Positions 48,661-58,830 of a stretch of 64,000 bases of DNA are shown here, one piece after another. The translations under genes and the position numbers were made by a program. Origin of the DNA: an uncultured Parabacteroides sp. (GTDB taxonomy: Bacteria > Bacteroidota > Bacteroidia > Bacteroidales > Tannerellaceae). The notes beneath the pieces were generated by a model. The model searched no databases, was not told the DNA's origin, and was given only the letters and a program-made list of their open reading frames with translations. Location of the stretch: positions 1-64,000 of the forward strand of contig NZ_CABUOD010000009.1 of NCBI RefSeq assembly GCF_902493135.1. Direction: 5' to 3'. Every line of letters begins with the position of its first letter. Position 1 is the first letter of the stretch.

Positions 48661-50487
48661 ATGAATTTGCCAAACGGACATGTTCTTCAGAATGGAAAAT
48701 ATCGGATCACTCATGTAATTGGTCAGGGCGGCTTTGGTATAACATACAAAGGCGTCTGGTATACGGAAGTGAAGGGCTCGTTAGGAACTGTGCAAACAGA
48801 GGTGCCTATTTGTATAAAAGAATACTTCTTTAAAGACTATTGTTACAGGGAAGCAGCATCATTCGCTGTCAAGGTGCATTCTGAGACAGGGAGGGTTCTT
48901 TTCGATAAATTCAAGGAGAAACTTATCAAGGAAGCCAAGATACTTTCAGAAGTCCATCATCCCCATATAGTGAATGTGCTGGAAGTTTTCGAAGAAAACG
49001 ACACGGCTTATATCGCTATGGAATATATTTCCGGCTGTTCGCTCAAATATATGATGGACAGGGAAGGCGTATTGCCGGAAACGAAAGTGCTCAGATATGT
49101 TCGCCAGATTGGAAAAGCACTCCAGTTTGTACACGAAAAGAACATTCTTCACTTGGATATCAAACCCAGCAATATCCTGATCGACTCGTCAGGGAAAGCG
49201 CGGCTGATCGATTTCGGCGTAAGCAAGCGGTACGACATCGAGCAGCAGGAGACAAGTACGACCATGCTTACCTTGTCAAAAGGATTCGCCTCGATCGAAC
49301 AATATGATAACGAAGGGACACAGAGCTTTTCTCCCTGTCCTGACATCTATTCGCTTGGCGCTACCATGTATAACCTTTTGACAGGAAAGATTCCGACCGA
49401 ATCCATTTTGCGGGCAACACGTCCTTTGCAGAATCCGTCGGAGCTGAATAAGGATATATCTCCTAAGACGGAATCCGCCATAATCAAGGCAATGCAGATC
49501 ATTCCGGCCGATCGTTTCCAAACGGTAGACGAAATGATGGATGCATTAGATTTTCCTGCAGAAGAGGAAACACCCGCGAATGAATTACAGAATACAGACG
49601 GACAGGAAGCGGATGATGAGACAACGGTGATACATCACAATGAGCAATCGCCTCAGAATGAGGATGACGAAGATCGTACGATTGTAAACAGCGAAGAAAT
49701 TCTTACTCAGCCTCGTAAGAAAAAGAGAAATGGGGTGCTGATATCCGTGGTTATTGCTATATTTGCCTGCGTAGGATCTGCAGTCGCTTTCTTGGTGCAG
49801 GGGAACAAGGCTTCTACAAAACCGGATGGAACGGAGTTGATTCGTCCGGTCGAAGAGGAGAAAGATTCGGTAGACATCCTTCAAGGCACGACTGTTTCGG
49901 AGGTGAAAGAAGAATCTATGCTTGGCGAGGATGATAAGAAAACGGAGACAGCCATGCCCCGACAACCGGAAACGGTTAGGCCCATTGGTGTTGATGAACC
50001 CCGGAAACAACCGGAGACAAAGCAGGTCCCGGCTGAAGAGAATAGAATAACAATACAGCCCGCGCAGCCTACTGTGGAAGAGATTGATGCGGAATATGCC
50101 GCTTTAATAGCTTCCGGCAAGGAGAAGATGGGAAAAGCGGACTTTACGAATGCAAAGATAGATTTCACAGAAGCGAAAGAAACCAAGTTGACGGAAGAGG
50201 TCGTACGACTTTTGATTTCTTGTGACGAAAAGGAAGCCGCCAAACTTTTGGCCGACAGGAAAGCCCAGTATGAGATGAAGAAGACTTTCGGGAACTTTAC
50301 AATTGTACGAAAGAAATCGACCATGTTATACGGGGCGATCGATGCGGATGCCAACGAACGCATTCCATGTAAATACCGGAATGTCGGAATTGCAGAAAAT
50401 GGCCGTGCCTTCGAACGTAAAGATGGTTTGTTCGATATCTATAATGCTGATGGCGTATTGGTAAATGAAGGATCAACGTATTATTAA
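48661..50487 (+). CDS. membrane-anchored Ser/Thr protein kinase
   Basis: The 608-residue protein has an N-terminal Hanks-type kinase (GQGGFG 21-26, Lys53 in IKEYF, HLDIKPSN with Asp166, DFG with Asp184) with an insert after strand 3, an acidic linker, one membrane helix (about 357-378, GVLISVVIAIFACVG) and an outside portion with a linker, a helical segment (EYAALIASGKEKMGKADFTNAKIDFTEAKE) and a short WG-like repeat end (GAIDADANERIPCKYRNVGIA). The exterior part probably senses an envelope signal. The next gene starts eight bases after its stop. Confidence 0.95.
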   Translation: MNLPNGHVLQNGKYRITHVIGQGGFGITYKGVWYTEVKGSLGTVQTEVPICIKEYFFKDYCYREAASFAVKVHSETGRVLFDKFKEKLIKEAKILSEVHHPHIVNVLEVFEENDTAYIAMEYISGCSLKYMMDREGVLPETKVLRYVRQIGKALQFVHEKNILHLDIKPSNILIDSSGKARLIDFGVSKRYDIEQQETSTTMLTLSKGFASIEQYDNEGTQSFSPCPDIYSLGATMYNLLTGKIPTESILRATRPLQNPSELNKDISPKTESAIIKAMQIIPADRFQTVDEMMDALDFPAEEETPANELQNTDGQEADDETTVIHHNEQSPQNEDDEDRTIVNSEEILTQPRKKKRNGVLISVVIAIFACVGSAVAFLVQGNKASTKPDGTELIRPVEEEKDSVDILQGTTVSEVKEESMLGEDDKKTETAMPRQPETVRPIGVDEPRKQPETKQVPAEENRITIQPAQPTVEEIDAEYAALIASGKEKMGKADFTNAKIDFTEAKETKLTEEVVRLLISCDEKEAAKLLADRKAQYEMKKTFGNFTIVRKKSTMLYGAIDADANERIPCKYRNVGIAENGRAFERKDGLFDIYNADGVLVNEGSTYY

Positions 50488-50494
50488 CGTGTTT

Positions 50495-51442
50495 ATGAAA
50501 AGACTTTGGATTTTAACTCTTTTTGTTGTGTTGCCGATGTGCTTGCCGGCCCAACAAAAAACAGAATATAACAGAAAAGGTGACGAGGCGATGAAACGCC
50601 TGGACTATAGCGATGCAAGGATGTGGTATGAAGAAGGTGTCGTGCAATGCGACCCTTACAGTATCGGGCAGCTCACGTCGATTTGGTTAGCCAACCAGCG
50701 GATGCGTCCTTCGATGCACAGTCTGATGAACAAGTGCCGGGCTTGCTTGGAACTGATGGCCAATAATGAAGATACGACAGCTATTTCGCGGTTGATAGTC
50801 TATTATACCGAAGGCATAGGAACTTCCAAGAATGAGACTTTGGCAAAATCCTGGCAAGACCGTCTGGAAACACTCCGCAAACCGGTGGAGCCTGTCTTTT
50901 ATCCCTCTGCCAACCCAACAAAGCCGGACAAGCCCAAAGAACCGATGAAGTTCTTTGTGGGTTATGCCTATTCCATAGAGGCTCCTTATGGCCTGACAGT
51001 GGGAGGCGTGAAATCCCGTTTGGGCTGGTTCCTGCGTTTTAAAACCAATCTGGGTTTTAAGGATTATGACGGGGAATGCCGGGGAACAGATGAGTATGTC
51101 GGTTCCGCACCCGATCATTCCTTTCATTTCACGAACAGGAAAAAGGTGAATAGCTATGCCGGGACGGCTGGTTTGGTCGTTAAATGTACTTCCTGGTTAT
51201 ATACATCCGTAGGTTTGGGATATGGCAGTCGGGAATTATTATGCGAATACATCACAATCGACAATTCGGATTATAGAATAGAAAAATCCTTTTGGGCGAA
51301 GAATTTGGATTATTCTTATAGCGGGTTGGCTGCTGATCTGGATGTAATGGTCAAATTCGGTCCTGTGTTTGTAAGTGCAGGGTGCAATACGTTGAATTTT
51401 AAATATGTTGATTTGAATGCCGGTGTCGGTCTGTTTTTCTAA
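50495..51442 (+). CDS. signal-peptide protein with TPR-like start and beta-barrel-like end
   Basis: About 315 residues. A signal peptide (LWILTLFVVLPMCLPAQ) is followed by a repeat-like helical segment (YNRKGDEAMKRLDYSDARMWYEEGVVQCDP) and, after a Pro/Lys linker, alternating aromatic strands ending with DLNAGVGLFF, which suggest an outer-membrane barrel. The ATG at 50495 is chosen over 50465 because the latter overlaps the kinase end and delays the signal peptide. Family unrecognised. The helical part resembles the external part of the kinase. Confidence 0.8.
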   Translation: MKRLWILTLFVVLPMCLPAQQKTEYNRKGDEAMKRLDYSDARMWYEEGVVQCDPYSIGQLTSIWLANQRMRPSMHSLMNKCRACLELMANNEDTTAISRLIVYYTEGIGTSKNETLAKSWQDRLETLRKPVEPVFYPSANPTKPDKPKEPMKFFVGYAYSIEAPYGLTVGGVKSRLGWFLRFKTNLGFKDYDGECRGTDEYVGSAPDHSFHFTNRKKVNSYAGTAGLVVKCTSWLYTSVGLGYGSRELLCEYITIDNSDYRIEKSFWAKNLDYSYSGLAADLDVMVKFGPVFVSAGCNTLNFKYVDLNAGVGLFF

Positions 51443-51454
51443 TAAGAATAATTT

Positions 51455-53671
51455 ATGAAATACATATACTTGATCTTTTTATCAGCAGTTTCCTTTTTAT
51501 GGATGTTTTCCGGATGTGTGGAAGATCCGGATATGGATACGCGCTTGCAGAATGCAAAGGCGCCGGAGGTTTCCGAGACTTCAATGGAAGGAGAAGCATA
51601 TGCTTCTTCGATCACGTTAAAGGCTCAAATAATGAAAGAAAACGGTTTGCCAATAAAAGAATGCGGGGTGTGTTGGAGTACCCGGAAAGGGACGGAACCG
51701 CTTGATAACATGCGTAACCAACGATATGCAAAAGCTGATAAAATCGAAAATCATAATTTTACAGCTACCATGTCCAATTTGAAAGATAGTACAAAATATT
51801 ATGTATATGCCTATGCCATTAATGATGTAGATACTGCATTTTCAAAGACAGAAGGAGCATATACGACAATCAATGGTATTGGAGAAGTTGCGACTCTGGA
51901 AGTGGATAGTGCTACAATAAAAGCAACATCCACCTGGGTGAAAGGAAAAGTCAAGCACAAGGGAGTCGGCATTGAAAAATTAGGTTTCTACTACAAGAAA
52001 AAGGAACAAGCCGGAGATATCGAACCTTCGGATCAAGATTCCGTCATCACATACGAAGGGAGTGACTTGGCAACTGTCGATACTTTCTCCTGCCAGATTA
52101 CGAATCTGGAGCCGGAGACTTGGTATTACGTCCGTGCTTTTGCCAAAAATCAGTTTGGCGAGTTCGCTTTTAATGTGGATTCTTTTAGGACTACGGATGG
52201 CAAACCTTTGGTGGGTAACTTGAATCTGATAAAAGACAGTACGACTTTCACCACGGCCGATCTGTCGGCTTTCTTGATCAATGAGGGAGATGCGCCTGTC
52301 AGTGCCTATGGCTTTTGCTGGAGCGTAGAGGAAGGGCCGACGATAGAAGCCGACACGATCACTTGTACGAATCTCGCGGATGATGGTAAGTTTACCGGAA
52401 GGATCCGGGGATTGGAATCAGCCAAAAAATATTATGCACGGGCTTATGCCGTGAATGACTTCGGCACGGTATATAGCGAAGAAGAAATTACGATTTCGAC
52501 AAAAAGCGAGAAACCGAATATTATAACATTCCCCATCACCTCTGATTCAATCAAAAGCGACGGAACGGTTCATATTGGCGGGGAGTTGCAGAATGGAGGA
52601 AACAGTGCTGCCACCGAGTGGGGAATTTGCTGGTCTTCAAGCAATAAGGAACCGAGTATCAAGGATAATCATGTGATTGTAGAAGATACGCTTTTCATGT
52701 ATGCATTACCTTCATTAAAGGGGGCTACGGTCTATTATGCCAGAACTTATGCTACTAATAAAAGCGGTTTGACCGGCTATGGAGAGGTTAAATCTTTTAC
52801 TACTCCGGATATTTTTGAAAGTAAAAATATTTATCCGGGGGCTAATAGACAATTTTCTGCCGGGTTTGTCCTTGAGGATCAAAACTCAGTTCCTCGTATC
52901 TATGTCATAGGGGGAGATTTAGGCGGCGAACGGAGTAAAGAGATGTTCGGATATAATGTAGAGGCCGATGAATGGATTCCTATGGCTGAGTGTCCGAATG
53001 CCTACTCTCAAATGAGTGCAGCCGTGTATAAAAACCAGGCATATCTCTTCGGTGGTATAGACAAACAAACAATAGGGAAAAATTGCCAGATTTACAATTT
53101 GGACAACAATTGGTCGGAACCTGCCCAATTTTCGCTACCGGGAGGCCGTTTCGGTTCTGTCAGCTTCGTCTATCGGGACTCTTTGTATGTTCTGGGGGGA
53201 TCGGATGGAAGCAATAATATGAATGAGATATTGCGCTACGACCTGTCATTGCAAGAAGGAAGTTGGGATGTAATCGCTGAATTCCCGGCTCGTCAGCGCG
53301 GTGGTATTGTCCAGGTTGTGGGAGATAAGGTTTATGCCGGATTGGGAGAAGGCGGAAGTGGCATAAGGAACGGTTTTTGGGAATCTTCCGATAGTTTGAA
53401 GTTATGGACCCCGATCTCTATTCCTGACAAAATAGGAAGTGTCTCATCCGGTGTCTATGATGAACAGCGAAACAGCTTTTTTATGATTGATAATAACGGG
53501 AAGATATGGGAATATAATTTGTCAAGTCGTGAATGGACAGCTCGTTCATTATTGGGTTATCGCATGAACAATTACCATATGTTTATGTTGAATGGCATAA
53601 TCTATATTTTGGGACAGGATCTATATTATGCCAACAAGTTTATCATGTATAATCCGATATGGGATAATTAA
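51455..53671 (+). CDS. lipoprotein with FN3-like repeats and a kelch propeller
   Basis: The 738-residue protein has a lipobox (FSGC, Cys21) and about four FN3-like repeats with the recurring pattern 'G.CWS' and 'Y.ARAYA.N.FG' (residues about 40-450), as in many Bacteroidetes surface proteins. The C-terminal 280 residues form kelch-like blades (IYVIGGDLGGERSKEMFGYN, AYLFGGIDKQT, LYVLGGSDGSNNMNEILRYD). It is probably exposed on the outer membrane, and may bind ligands or other surface proteins. It is the last gene of the phospho-signalling cluster. Confidence 0.9.
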   Translation: MKYIYLIFLSAVSFLWMFSGCVEDPDMDTRLQNAKAPEVSETSMEGEAYASSITLKAQIMKENGLPIKECGVCWSTRKGTEPLDNMRNQRYAKADKIENHNFTATMSNLKDSTKYYVYAYAINDVDTAFSKTEGAYTTINGIGEVATLEVDSATIKATSTWVKGKVKHKGVGIEKLGFYYKKKEQAGDIEPSDQDSVITYEGSDLATVDTFSCQITNLEPETWYYVRAFAKNQFGEFAFNVDSFRTTDGKPLVGNLNLIKDSTTFTTADLSAFLINEGDAPVSAYGFCWSVEEGPTIEADTITCTNLADDGKFTGRIRGLESAKKYYARAYAVNDFGTVYSEEEITISTKSEKPNIITFPITSDSIKSDGTVHIGGELQNGGNSAATEWGICWSSSNKEPSIKDNHVIVEDTLFMYALPSLKGATVYYARTYATNKSGLTGYGEVKSFTTPDIFESKNIYPGANRQFSAGFVLEDQNSVPRIYVIGGDLGGERSKEMFGYNVEADEWIPMAECPNAYSQMSAAVYKNQAYLFGGIDKQTIGKNCQIYNLDNNWSEPAQFSLPGGRFGSVSFVYRDSLYVLGGSDGSNNMNEILRYDLSLQEGSWDVIAEFPARQRGGIVQVVGDKVYAGLGEGGSGIRNGFWESSDSLKLWTPISIPDKIGSVSSGVYDEQRNSFFMIDNNGKIWEYNLSSREWTARSLLGYRMNNYHMFMLNGIIYILGQDLYYANKFIMYNPIWDN

Positions 53672-53673
53672 TC

Positions 53674-54561
53674 ATGAACAGGACAAAGATATTAGAAGAG
53701 ATTCAAAAAAACGTAGAGCTTTTATCGACTACAGGTGTAGCGGAGTATAAATACATTCCGCTACACCAGAAACCCTCACCGTCGGTGACGGCGCTCAGGG
53801 AGATCATGAGTTTGCTCCGCAAGGTTATTTTCCCCGGTTTCTTCGGGACGGAACAGGAGGCGCAGACGGATTCCATACAATATTATACAGGCGTATATCT
53901 GGAGCAGGCCTACGACCTGTTGCAGGAACAAATCTATAACGGCCTGTGCTTCGAGGTCGAACGTTGTTGCGACTCCAAGGATCGTGCTTCTGAAATAGCG
54001 ATTGCTTTTATCAATAAGATCCCGCATATCAAATACCTGTTATCGACGGATGTGAAAGCAATCTTGGATGGCGATCCGGCAGCCAAAAGCCCCAGCGAGA
54101 TTATTTTCTGCTATCCGGCCATTCATGCCATTCTTTATCAGCGGGTAGCGCATGAACTATTGAAACTCGGCGTACCTGTGATTCCGCGTATTATAACGGA
54201 AATGGCTCATTCGGACACGGGAATAGACATTCATCCGGGAGCGCAAATCGGAGAATATTTCAGTATCGATCACGGTACGGGTGTCGTGATCGGACAGACG
54301 GCCGTAATCGGGAATCATGTCCGCCTCTACCAAGGTGTGACATTGGGAGCGAAGAGCTTTACCCTGGACGCCGAAGGGTTGCCTCTGGACGTGCCGCGGC
54401 ATCCGATTATCGAAGACTATGTTACGATCTATTCCAACGCCTCTATTTTAGGAAGGATCACCATTGGCCACGGCTCCGTGATCGGTGGGAACATCTGGCT
54501 TACCCATAGCGTTCCGCCTAATTCCAAAGTATTGCAGACACGTGCTGTCGAAGATAAATAG
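53674..54561 (+). CDS. cysE: serine O-acetyltransferase
   Basis: The 295-residue protein acetylates serine for cysteine synthesis. It shows an N-terminal helical region and a left-handed beta-helix (hexapeptide repeats from IDIHPGAQIGEYFSIDHGTGVVIGQTAVIGNHVRLYQGVTLG), with the catalytic His in FSIDHGTG. It starts two bases after the kelch gene, so it might share the same transcript, but its function is unrelated. Confidence 0.95.
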   Translation: MNRTKILEEIQKNVELLSTTGVAEYKYIPLHQKPSPSVTALREIMSLLRKVIFPGFFGTEQEAQTDSIQYYTGVYLEQAYDLLQEQIYNGLCFEVERCCDSKDRASEIAIAFINKIPHIKYLLSTDVKAILDGDPAAKSPSEIIFCYPAIHAILYQRVAHELLKLGVPVIPRIITEMAHSDTGIDIHPGAQIGEYFSIDHGTGVVIGQTAVIGNHVRLYQGVTLGAKSFTLDAEGLPLDVPRHPIIEDYVTIYSNASILGRITIGHGSVIGGNIWLTHSVPPNSKVLQTRAVEDK

Positions 54562-54600
54562 CAGAGGGCGGCATATTGTTTTCACTTTCATTTCAAAACC

Positions 54601-54649
54601 CATAGCTTTAGACTCCCTAACTCATAGCTTTAGGGTCTCTAAAGCTATG
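54601..54649. repeat. CATAGCTTTAG word array
   Basis: CATAGCTTTAG occurs directly at 54601-54611 and 54623-54633 and inverted (CTAAAGCTATG) at 54639-54649. The second and third copies pair as a hairpin with a five-base loop and may end the cysE transcript. Confidence 0.75.
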
Positions 54650-54729
54650 CATTAGGGGTCCCCTGACTTTTTTTATACAATAGCCTTGGGATAAAAGAGA
54701 AAAGATGGGCTTTATTCCGGAAAAATATG

Positions 54730-54737
54730 TATGTTTG
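54730..54737 (+). promoter_or_regulatory. -7 box for the [FeFe] hydrogenase operon
   Basis: TATGTTTG at 54730-54737, 47 bases before the first ATG. Confidence 0.5.
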
Positions 54738-54783
54738 CGATATAGCTTTTTAGAGCGTAGAATACCTTAAAATAGTGTAGACC

Positions 54784-55182
54784 ATGAATAAAGTGAAAAC
54801 ATTAGATGACCTTCGGAAGATGCGTGAAACCTTGCGCTCGACCCTGGACATTAGAGAGAAAAGTAATCATCCTGAACAAATGGTGCAGATCCGGGTATCT
54901 ATGGCTACTTGCGGGATTGCCGCCGGAGCCAAAGAGATCATGAATTATTTCATTGAAGCGCTGGATCGTGAAAAAGTAGATGCATTGGTGACACAAACCG
55001 GATGCATGGGATATTGCTATGCCGAACCGACTGTCGAAGTTACCCTGCCGGGTAAAGAACCTCTTGTTTTCGGACATGTGAAGAAAGCGAAGGTGGATGA
55101 AATCATCGACCGGTATATCCGGCACGGAGAATTGCTGGACGATATCATCCCGGTCACTTACACGGCTGTTAAACCGGAATAA
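54784..55182 (+). CDS. HndB-like [2Fe-2S] ferredoxin subunit of [FeFe] hydrogenase
   Basis: The 132-residue protein has a thioredoxin-like [2Fe-2S] fold: ATCGIAAGAKEIM and TQTGCMGYCYAEP hold the four presumed cluster cysteines. It resembles HndB, an accessory subunit of NADP-reducing hydrogenases, and lies first in the operon, 34 bases before the NuoF-like gene. It likely adds an electron-transfer step to the bifurcating complex. Confidence 0.9.
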   Translation: MNKVKTLDDLRKMRETLRSTLDIREKSNHPEQMVQIRVSMATCGIAAGAKEIMNYFIEALDREKVDALVTQTGCMGYCYAEPTVEVTLPGKEPLVFGHVKKAKVDEIIDRYIRHGELLDDIIPVTYTAVKPE

Positions 55183-55215
55183 CGAAAACTTCCTTAAACA
55201 TTTAATACTTACATA

Positions 55216-57009
55216 ATGGCACAGTACAGTAGTTATATACTGGTGTGTGGCGGTACCGGCTGCCGTGCATCGCAGAGTGAACTTATACTTCAAAATCTGA
55301 AAGAGGCCGTCGAACGACATGGGTTGCAGGAGACCGTACAGGTGATCCGCACCGGTTGCTTCGGCTTTTGTGAAAAAGGGCCGGTGGTTAAGATGGTCCC
55401 CGACAATACGTTTTATGTCCAGGTAAAACCGACGGATGCCGAAGACATTGTCCGGGAGCATTTGGTGAAAGGACGCAAGGTGGAACGGCTTCTTTACGTC
55501 AACCCCGAAACGAACGAGCAAGTGCCCGATTCCAAGCATATCAATTTTTACAAGAAACAGCTCCGCATCGCTCTAAGGAATTGCGGTTTTATCAATCCCG
55601 AAAATATAGACGAATATATCGCCCGCGACGGTTATGTGGCTTTAGGTAGAGCCTTGACCGAGATGACGCCCGAATCGGTGATCAAAGAGATCATGGACAG
55701 TGGCTTGCGTGGCAGGGGAGGAGGCGGTTTCCCTACCGGCTTGAAATGGCAGATAACCCGTAAAGTGAAAGCTCCCCAGAAATATGTCGTCTGTAATGCG
55801 GATGAAGGTGATCCGGGGGCATTCATGGACCGTTCCATCCTGGAAGGTGACCCGCATTCCATCGTTGAAGCGATGGCGATCAACGGATATTGTACGGGAG
55901 CCACGAAAGGGCTGGTTTATATCCGGGCCGAATATCCGTTGGCCGTAGAGAGGTTGAAGATTGCAATCCGGCAAGCCAAAGAATATGGCCTGCTGGGTGA
56001 AAACATCTTCGGGACGGATTTCTCTTTCGATATCGAGATACGCTATGGGGCAGGGGCATTCGTTTGTGGTGAAGAAACGGCTTTGATACATAGTATGGAG
56101 GGACTTCGCGGAGAAGCGACCGTTAAACCTCCTTTCCCAAGCGAACAGGGCTACAAGGGATGTCCGACCAATGTGAACAATGTGGAAACATATGCCAATG
56201 TGCCGGTTATCCTGTTAAAGGGCGCCGAATGGTTCAGCAGCATAGGTACGGAGAAAAGCAAAGGGACGAAAGTCTTTGCCCTTGCGGGAAAAGTAAACAA
56301 CGTCGGGCTGATAGAGGTCCCGATGGGAACGACCCTACGCGAAGTGATCTTTGGCATCGGGGGAGGCATAAAGGATGGAAAGAAGTTTAAGGCTGTGCAG
56401 ACTGGAGGACCTTCGGGGGGCTGCCTGACCGAGAAGCATCTGGATTTGCCGATCGATTATGACAATCTTTTAGCCGCCGGTTCGATGATGGGATCGGGCG
56501 GTATGATCGTGATGGATGAAGACGATTGCATGGTGGCTATGGCCAAATTCTATCTGGATTTCACGGTCGAGGAATCATGCGGCAAATGTGCTCCCTGCCG
56601 GATTGGCAACAAACGCTTGCACGAGATGTTGCAAAAGATTACGTCCGGCAACGGAACGATCGAGGACCTGAACCGGCTTCGCAACTTGGCCGGCGTGATC
56701 AAAGACACGGCCTTATGCGGCCTGGGGCAGACATCGCCCAACCCGGTTTTGTCTACGATGGATAACTTCTATGATGAATATCTGGCCCACGTAAAGGAAA
56801 AACGTTGTCCGTCCCATCAGTGTCGCGAACTGACGCAATATTTCATCAATCCGGAGAAATGCAAGGGATGTACGCTTTGTGCCCGCATGTGCCCGGTGAA
56901 TGCGATCACGGGAGACAAGAAAGTTCCGCATGTGATCGACCCGCAGACTTGTATCCGGTGCGGTTCATGTATAGAGAGATGTAAGTTCGGAGCCATTTAT
57001 GTGCACTAA
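55216..57009 (+). CDS. hydB: NuoF-like flavin subunit of bifurcating [FeFe] hydrogenase
   Basis: The 597-residue protein has an N-terminal thioredoxin-like [2Fe-2S] domain (CGGTGCRASQS, GCFGFCEKGP), an FMN and NAD-binding domain (GRGGGGFPTGLKW, ADEGDPGAFMDR), a [4Fe-4S] site (ESCGKCAPCRIG) and two C-terminal ferredoxin clusters (CKGCTLCARMCP, CIRCGSCIERC). In HydABC/HndC complexes it exchanges electrons with NAD(P) and ferredoxin. Confidence 0.95.
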   Translation: MAQYSSYILVCGGTGCRASQSELILQNLKEAVERHGLQETVQVIRTGCFGFCEKGPVVKMVPDNTFYVQVKPTDAEDIVREHLVKGRKVERLLYVNPETNEQVPDSKHINFYKKQLRIALRNCGFINPENIDEYIARDGYVALGRALTEMTPESVIKEIMDSGLRGRGGGGFPTGLKWQITRKVKAPQKYVVCNADEGDPGAFMDRSILEGDPHSIVEAMAINGYCTGATKGLVYIRAEYPLAVERLKIAIRQAKEYGLLGENIFGTDFSFDIEIRYGAGAFVCGEETALIHSMEGLRGEATVKPPFPSEQGYKGCPTNVNNVETYANVPVILLKGAEWFSSIGTEKSKGTKVFALAGKVNNVGLIEVPMGTTLREVIFGIGGGIKDGKKFKAVQTGGPSGGCLTEKHLDLPIDYDNLLAAGSMMGSGGMIVMDEDDCMVAMAKFYLDFTVEESCGKCAPCRIGNKRLHEMLQKITSGNGTIEDLNRLRNLAGVIKDTALCGLGQTSPNPVLSTMDNFYDEYLAHVKEKRCPSHQCRELTQYFINPEKCKGCTLCARMCPVNAITGDKKVPHVIDPQTCIRCGSCIERCKFGAIYVH

Positions 57010-57036
57010 AACAAGGGACAATTGTCAATTAAAATT

Positions 57037-58827
57037 ATGGAAACAGTAAAACTTATTATAGATAGAAGACCCGTGGAAGTCCCCAAAGGAACCACGATCC
57101 TGGATGCCGCAAAAGGAATGGGCATCCGCATTCCGACTCTTTGTTACATGAAGTTGGAAGATTTGCATTATGAAAATAACCCGGGTGCCTGCCGTATCTG
57201 CGTGGTCGAAATAGAAGGCCGCCGTAATCTGGCTCCTTCTTGTAAAACGGAGTGCACGGAAGGGATGGTCGTACAGACACACAGTCCGCGTGTGATGAAT
57301 GCCCGGAAAACCGTGATGGAACTGATCCTGTCCAACCATCCGGCAGAATGCCTGACTTGCAGCAGTAACGGGCATTGTGAACTACAAACCATCGCCCATG
57401 ACTTGGGGATACGCGAGATTCGCTATAAAGGCGAGATGTCTACGTTCCAGATAGACCGTTCACCCTCTATCGTGCGCAACATGAACAAATGCATCATGTG
57501 CCGCCGTTGCGAGACTATGTGTAATAATATCCAGACCGTCGGGGCTTTGACTGCTGTCAATCGGGGCTTTAACGCCGCCGTCTCTACGGCTTTCGAACGG
57601 GATATTGCCGGTAGTACGTGTTCCTATTGCGGCCAGTGCGTATCGGTTTGTCCGGTAAACGCGTTGAGCGGACGGAATACGCAACAGCCGGTATTGGATG
57701 CGCTGGCCGATCCGGACAAGATCGTGATAGCCCAGACAGCTCCGGCCGTGCGTACGGCTTTAGGACGCGATTTCGGGTATGAGCCGGGCACGCTGGTGAC
57801 TGGCAAGATGGTTTCCGCCCTCCGCGGGTTGGGCTTCGATTATGTTTTCGATACGGATTTCGCCGCCGACCTGACTATTATGGAAGAAGGGACGGAACTG
57901 TTGCAACGGATCGGGAAATACCTGAAAGGCGATCAGGAAGTAAAAATGCCGTTGATGACGAGTTGCTGTCCGGGGTGGGTCAGCTTTGTCGAGCAGCATT
58001 TCCCGGAATTATTAGACAACCTGTCGACGGCTAAGAGCCCGCAGCAGATGTTCGGCGCGATTGCCAAAAGCTATTTTGCCGAAAAATTGGGAGTAGACCG
58101 GAAGCGGATCGTTGTCGTCTCGATCATGCCTTGCCTGGCAAAGAAATATGAAGCCAGCCGTCCGGAATTTGCGGTCGATGGCAATCCGGATGTCGATATT
58201 TCGATCTATACGCGCGAATTGGCCCGCCTGATCCGTTATGCAAACATAAACTTCGCGGAACTGCCGGATAGTGATTTCGATCGTCCGTTAGGCGAATCGA
58301 CAGGAGCCGGCGTTATCTTCGGAACAACCGGAGGTGTGATAGAAGCGGCTTGTCGTACGGCGTACGAGCTATATACGAAAAAAACTCTTCCTAAAATTGA
58401 TTTTGAAGAACTTCGCGGGTTAGAAGGCATTCGCAGTGCAACAATAGACTTCGATGGGACACCGATAAAAATAGGAATTGCACATGGTTTGGGCAATGCC
58501 CGCAGATTGGTTGAAGAAGTCAAAAACGGCACGTCGCCCTATCATGCCATCGAAGTTATGGCATGTCCGGGCGGTTGTATCGGTGGTGGCGGTCAACCGT
58601 TCCACAGGGGCAGGATGGAGGTACTGCGCAAACGTGCGGCGGCTCTCTATCAGGAGGATCGCGGCAAGACGCTTCGCAAGAGCCATGAGAATCCTTATAT
58701 TCAAGCTCTTTATGCCGACTATCTGGGAGAACCGTGCGGACCGCGTGCCCACAAGTTGTTGCATACGCACTATTTCGACCGTAAGGAAGCCATTAATATG
58801 TTTACGCAAGAAAATCAGGAGGGATAA
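57037..58827 (+). CDS. hydA: [FeFe] hydrogenase catalytic subunit
   Basis: The 596-residue protein has an N-terminal [2Fe-2S] ferredoxin domain, a His-ligated cluster (HPAECLTCSSNGHCEL), two [4Fe-4S] motifs (CIMCRRCETMC, CSYCGQCVSVCP), the three H-cluster motifs (TSCCPGW, MPCLAKKYE, ACPGGCIGGGGQP) and a C-terminal small domain. This is the layout of group A3 electron-bifurcating enzymes. The ATG at 57037 is used; an in-frame TTG at 57022 is unlikely. The maturation genes hydEFG are not in this window. Confidence 0.97.
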   Translation: METVKLIIDRRPVEVPKGTTILDAAKGMGIRIPTLCYMKLEDLHYENNPGACRICVVEIEGRRNLAPSCKTECTEGMVVQTHSPRVMNARKTVMELILSNHPAECLTCSSNGHCELQTIAHDLGIREIRYKGEMSTFQIDRSPSIVRNMNKCIMCRRCETMCNNIQTVGALTAVNRGFNAAVSTAFERDIAGSTCSYCGQCVSVCPVNALSGRNTQQPVLDALADPDKIVIAQTAPAVRTALGRDFGYEPGTLVTGKMVSALRGLGFDYVFDTDFAADLTIMEEGTELLQRIGKYLKGDQEVKMPLMTSCCPGWVSFVEQHFPELLDNLSTAKSPQQMFGAIAKSYFAEKLGVDRKRIVVVSIMPCLAKKYEASRPEFAVDGNPDVDISIYTRELARLIRYANINFAELPDSDFDRPLGESTGAGVIFGTTGGVIEAACRTAYELYTKKTLPKIDFEELRGLEGIRSATIDFDGTPIKIGIAHGLGNARRLVEEVKNGTSPYHAIEVMACPGGCIGGGGQPFHRGRMEVLRKRAAALYQEDRGKTLRKSHENPYIQALYADYLGEPCGPRAHKLLHTHYFDRKEAINMFTQENQEG

Positions 58828-58830
58828 ACG

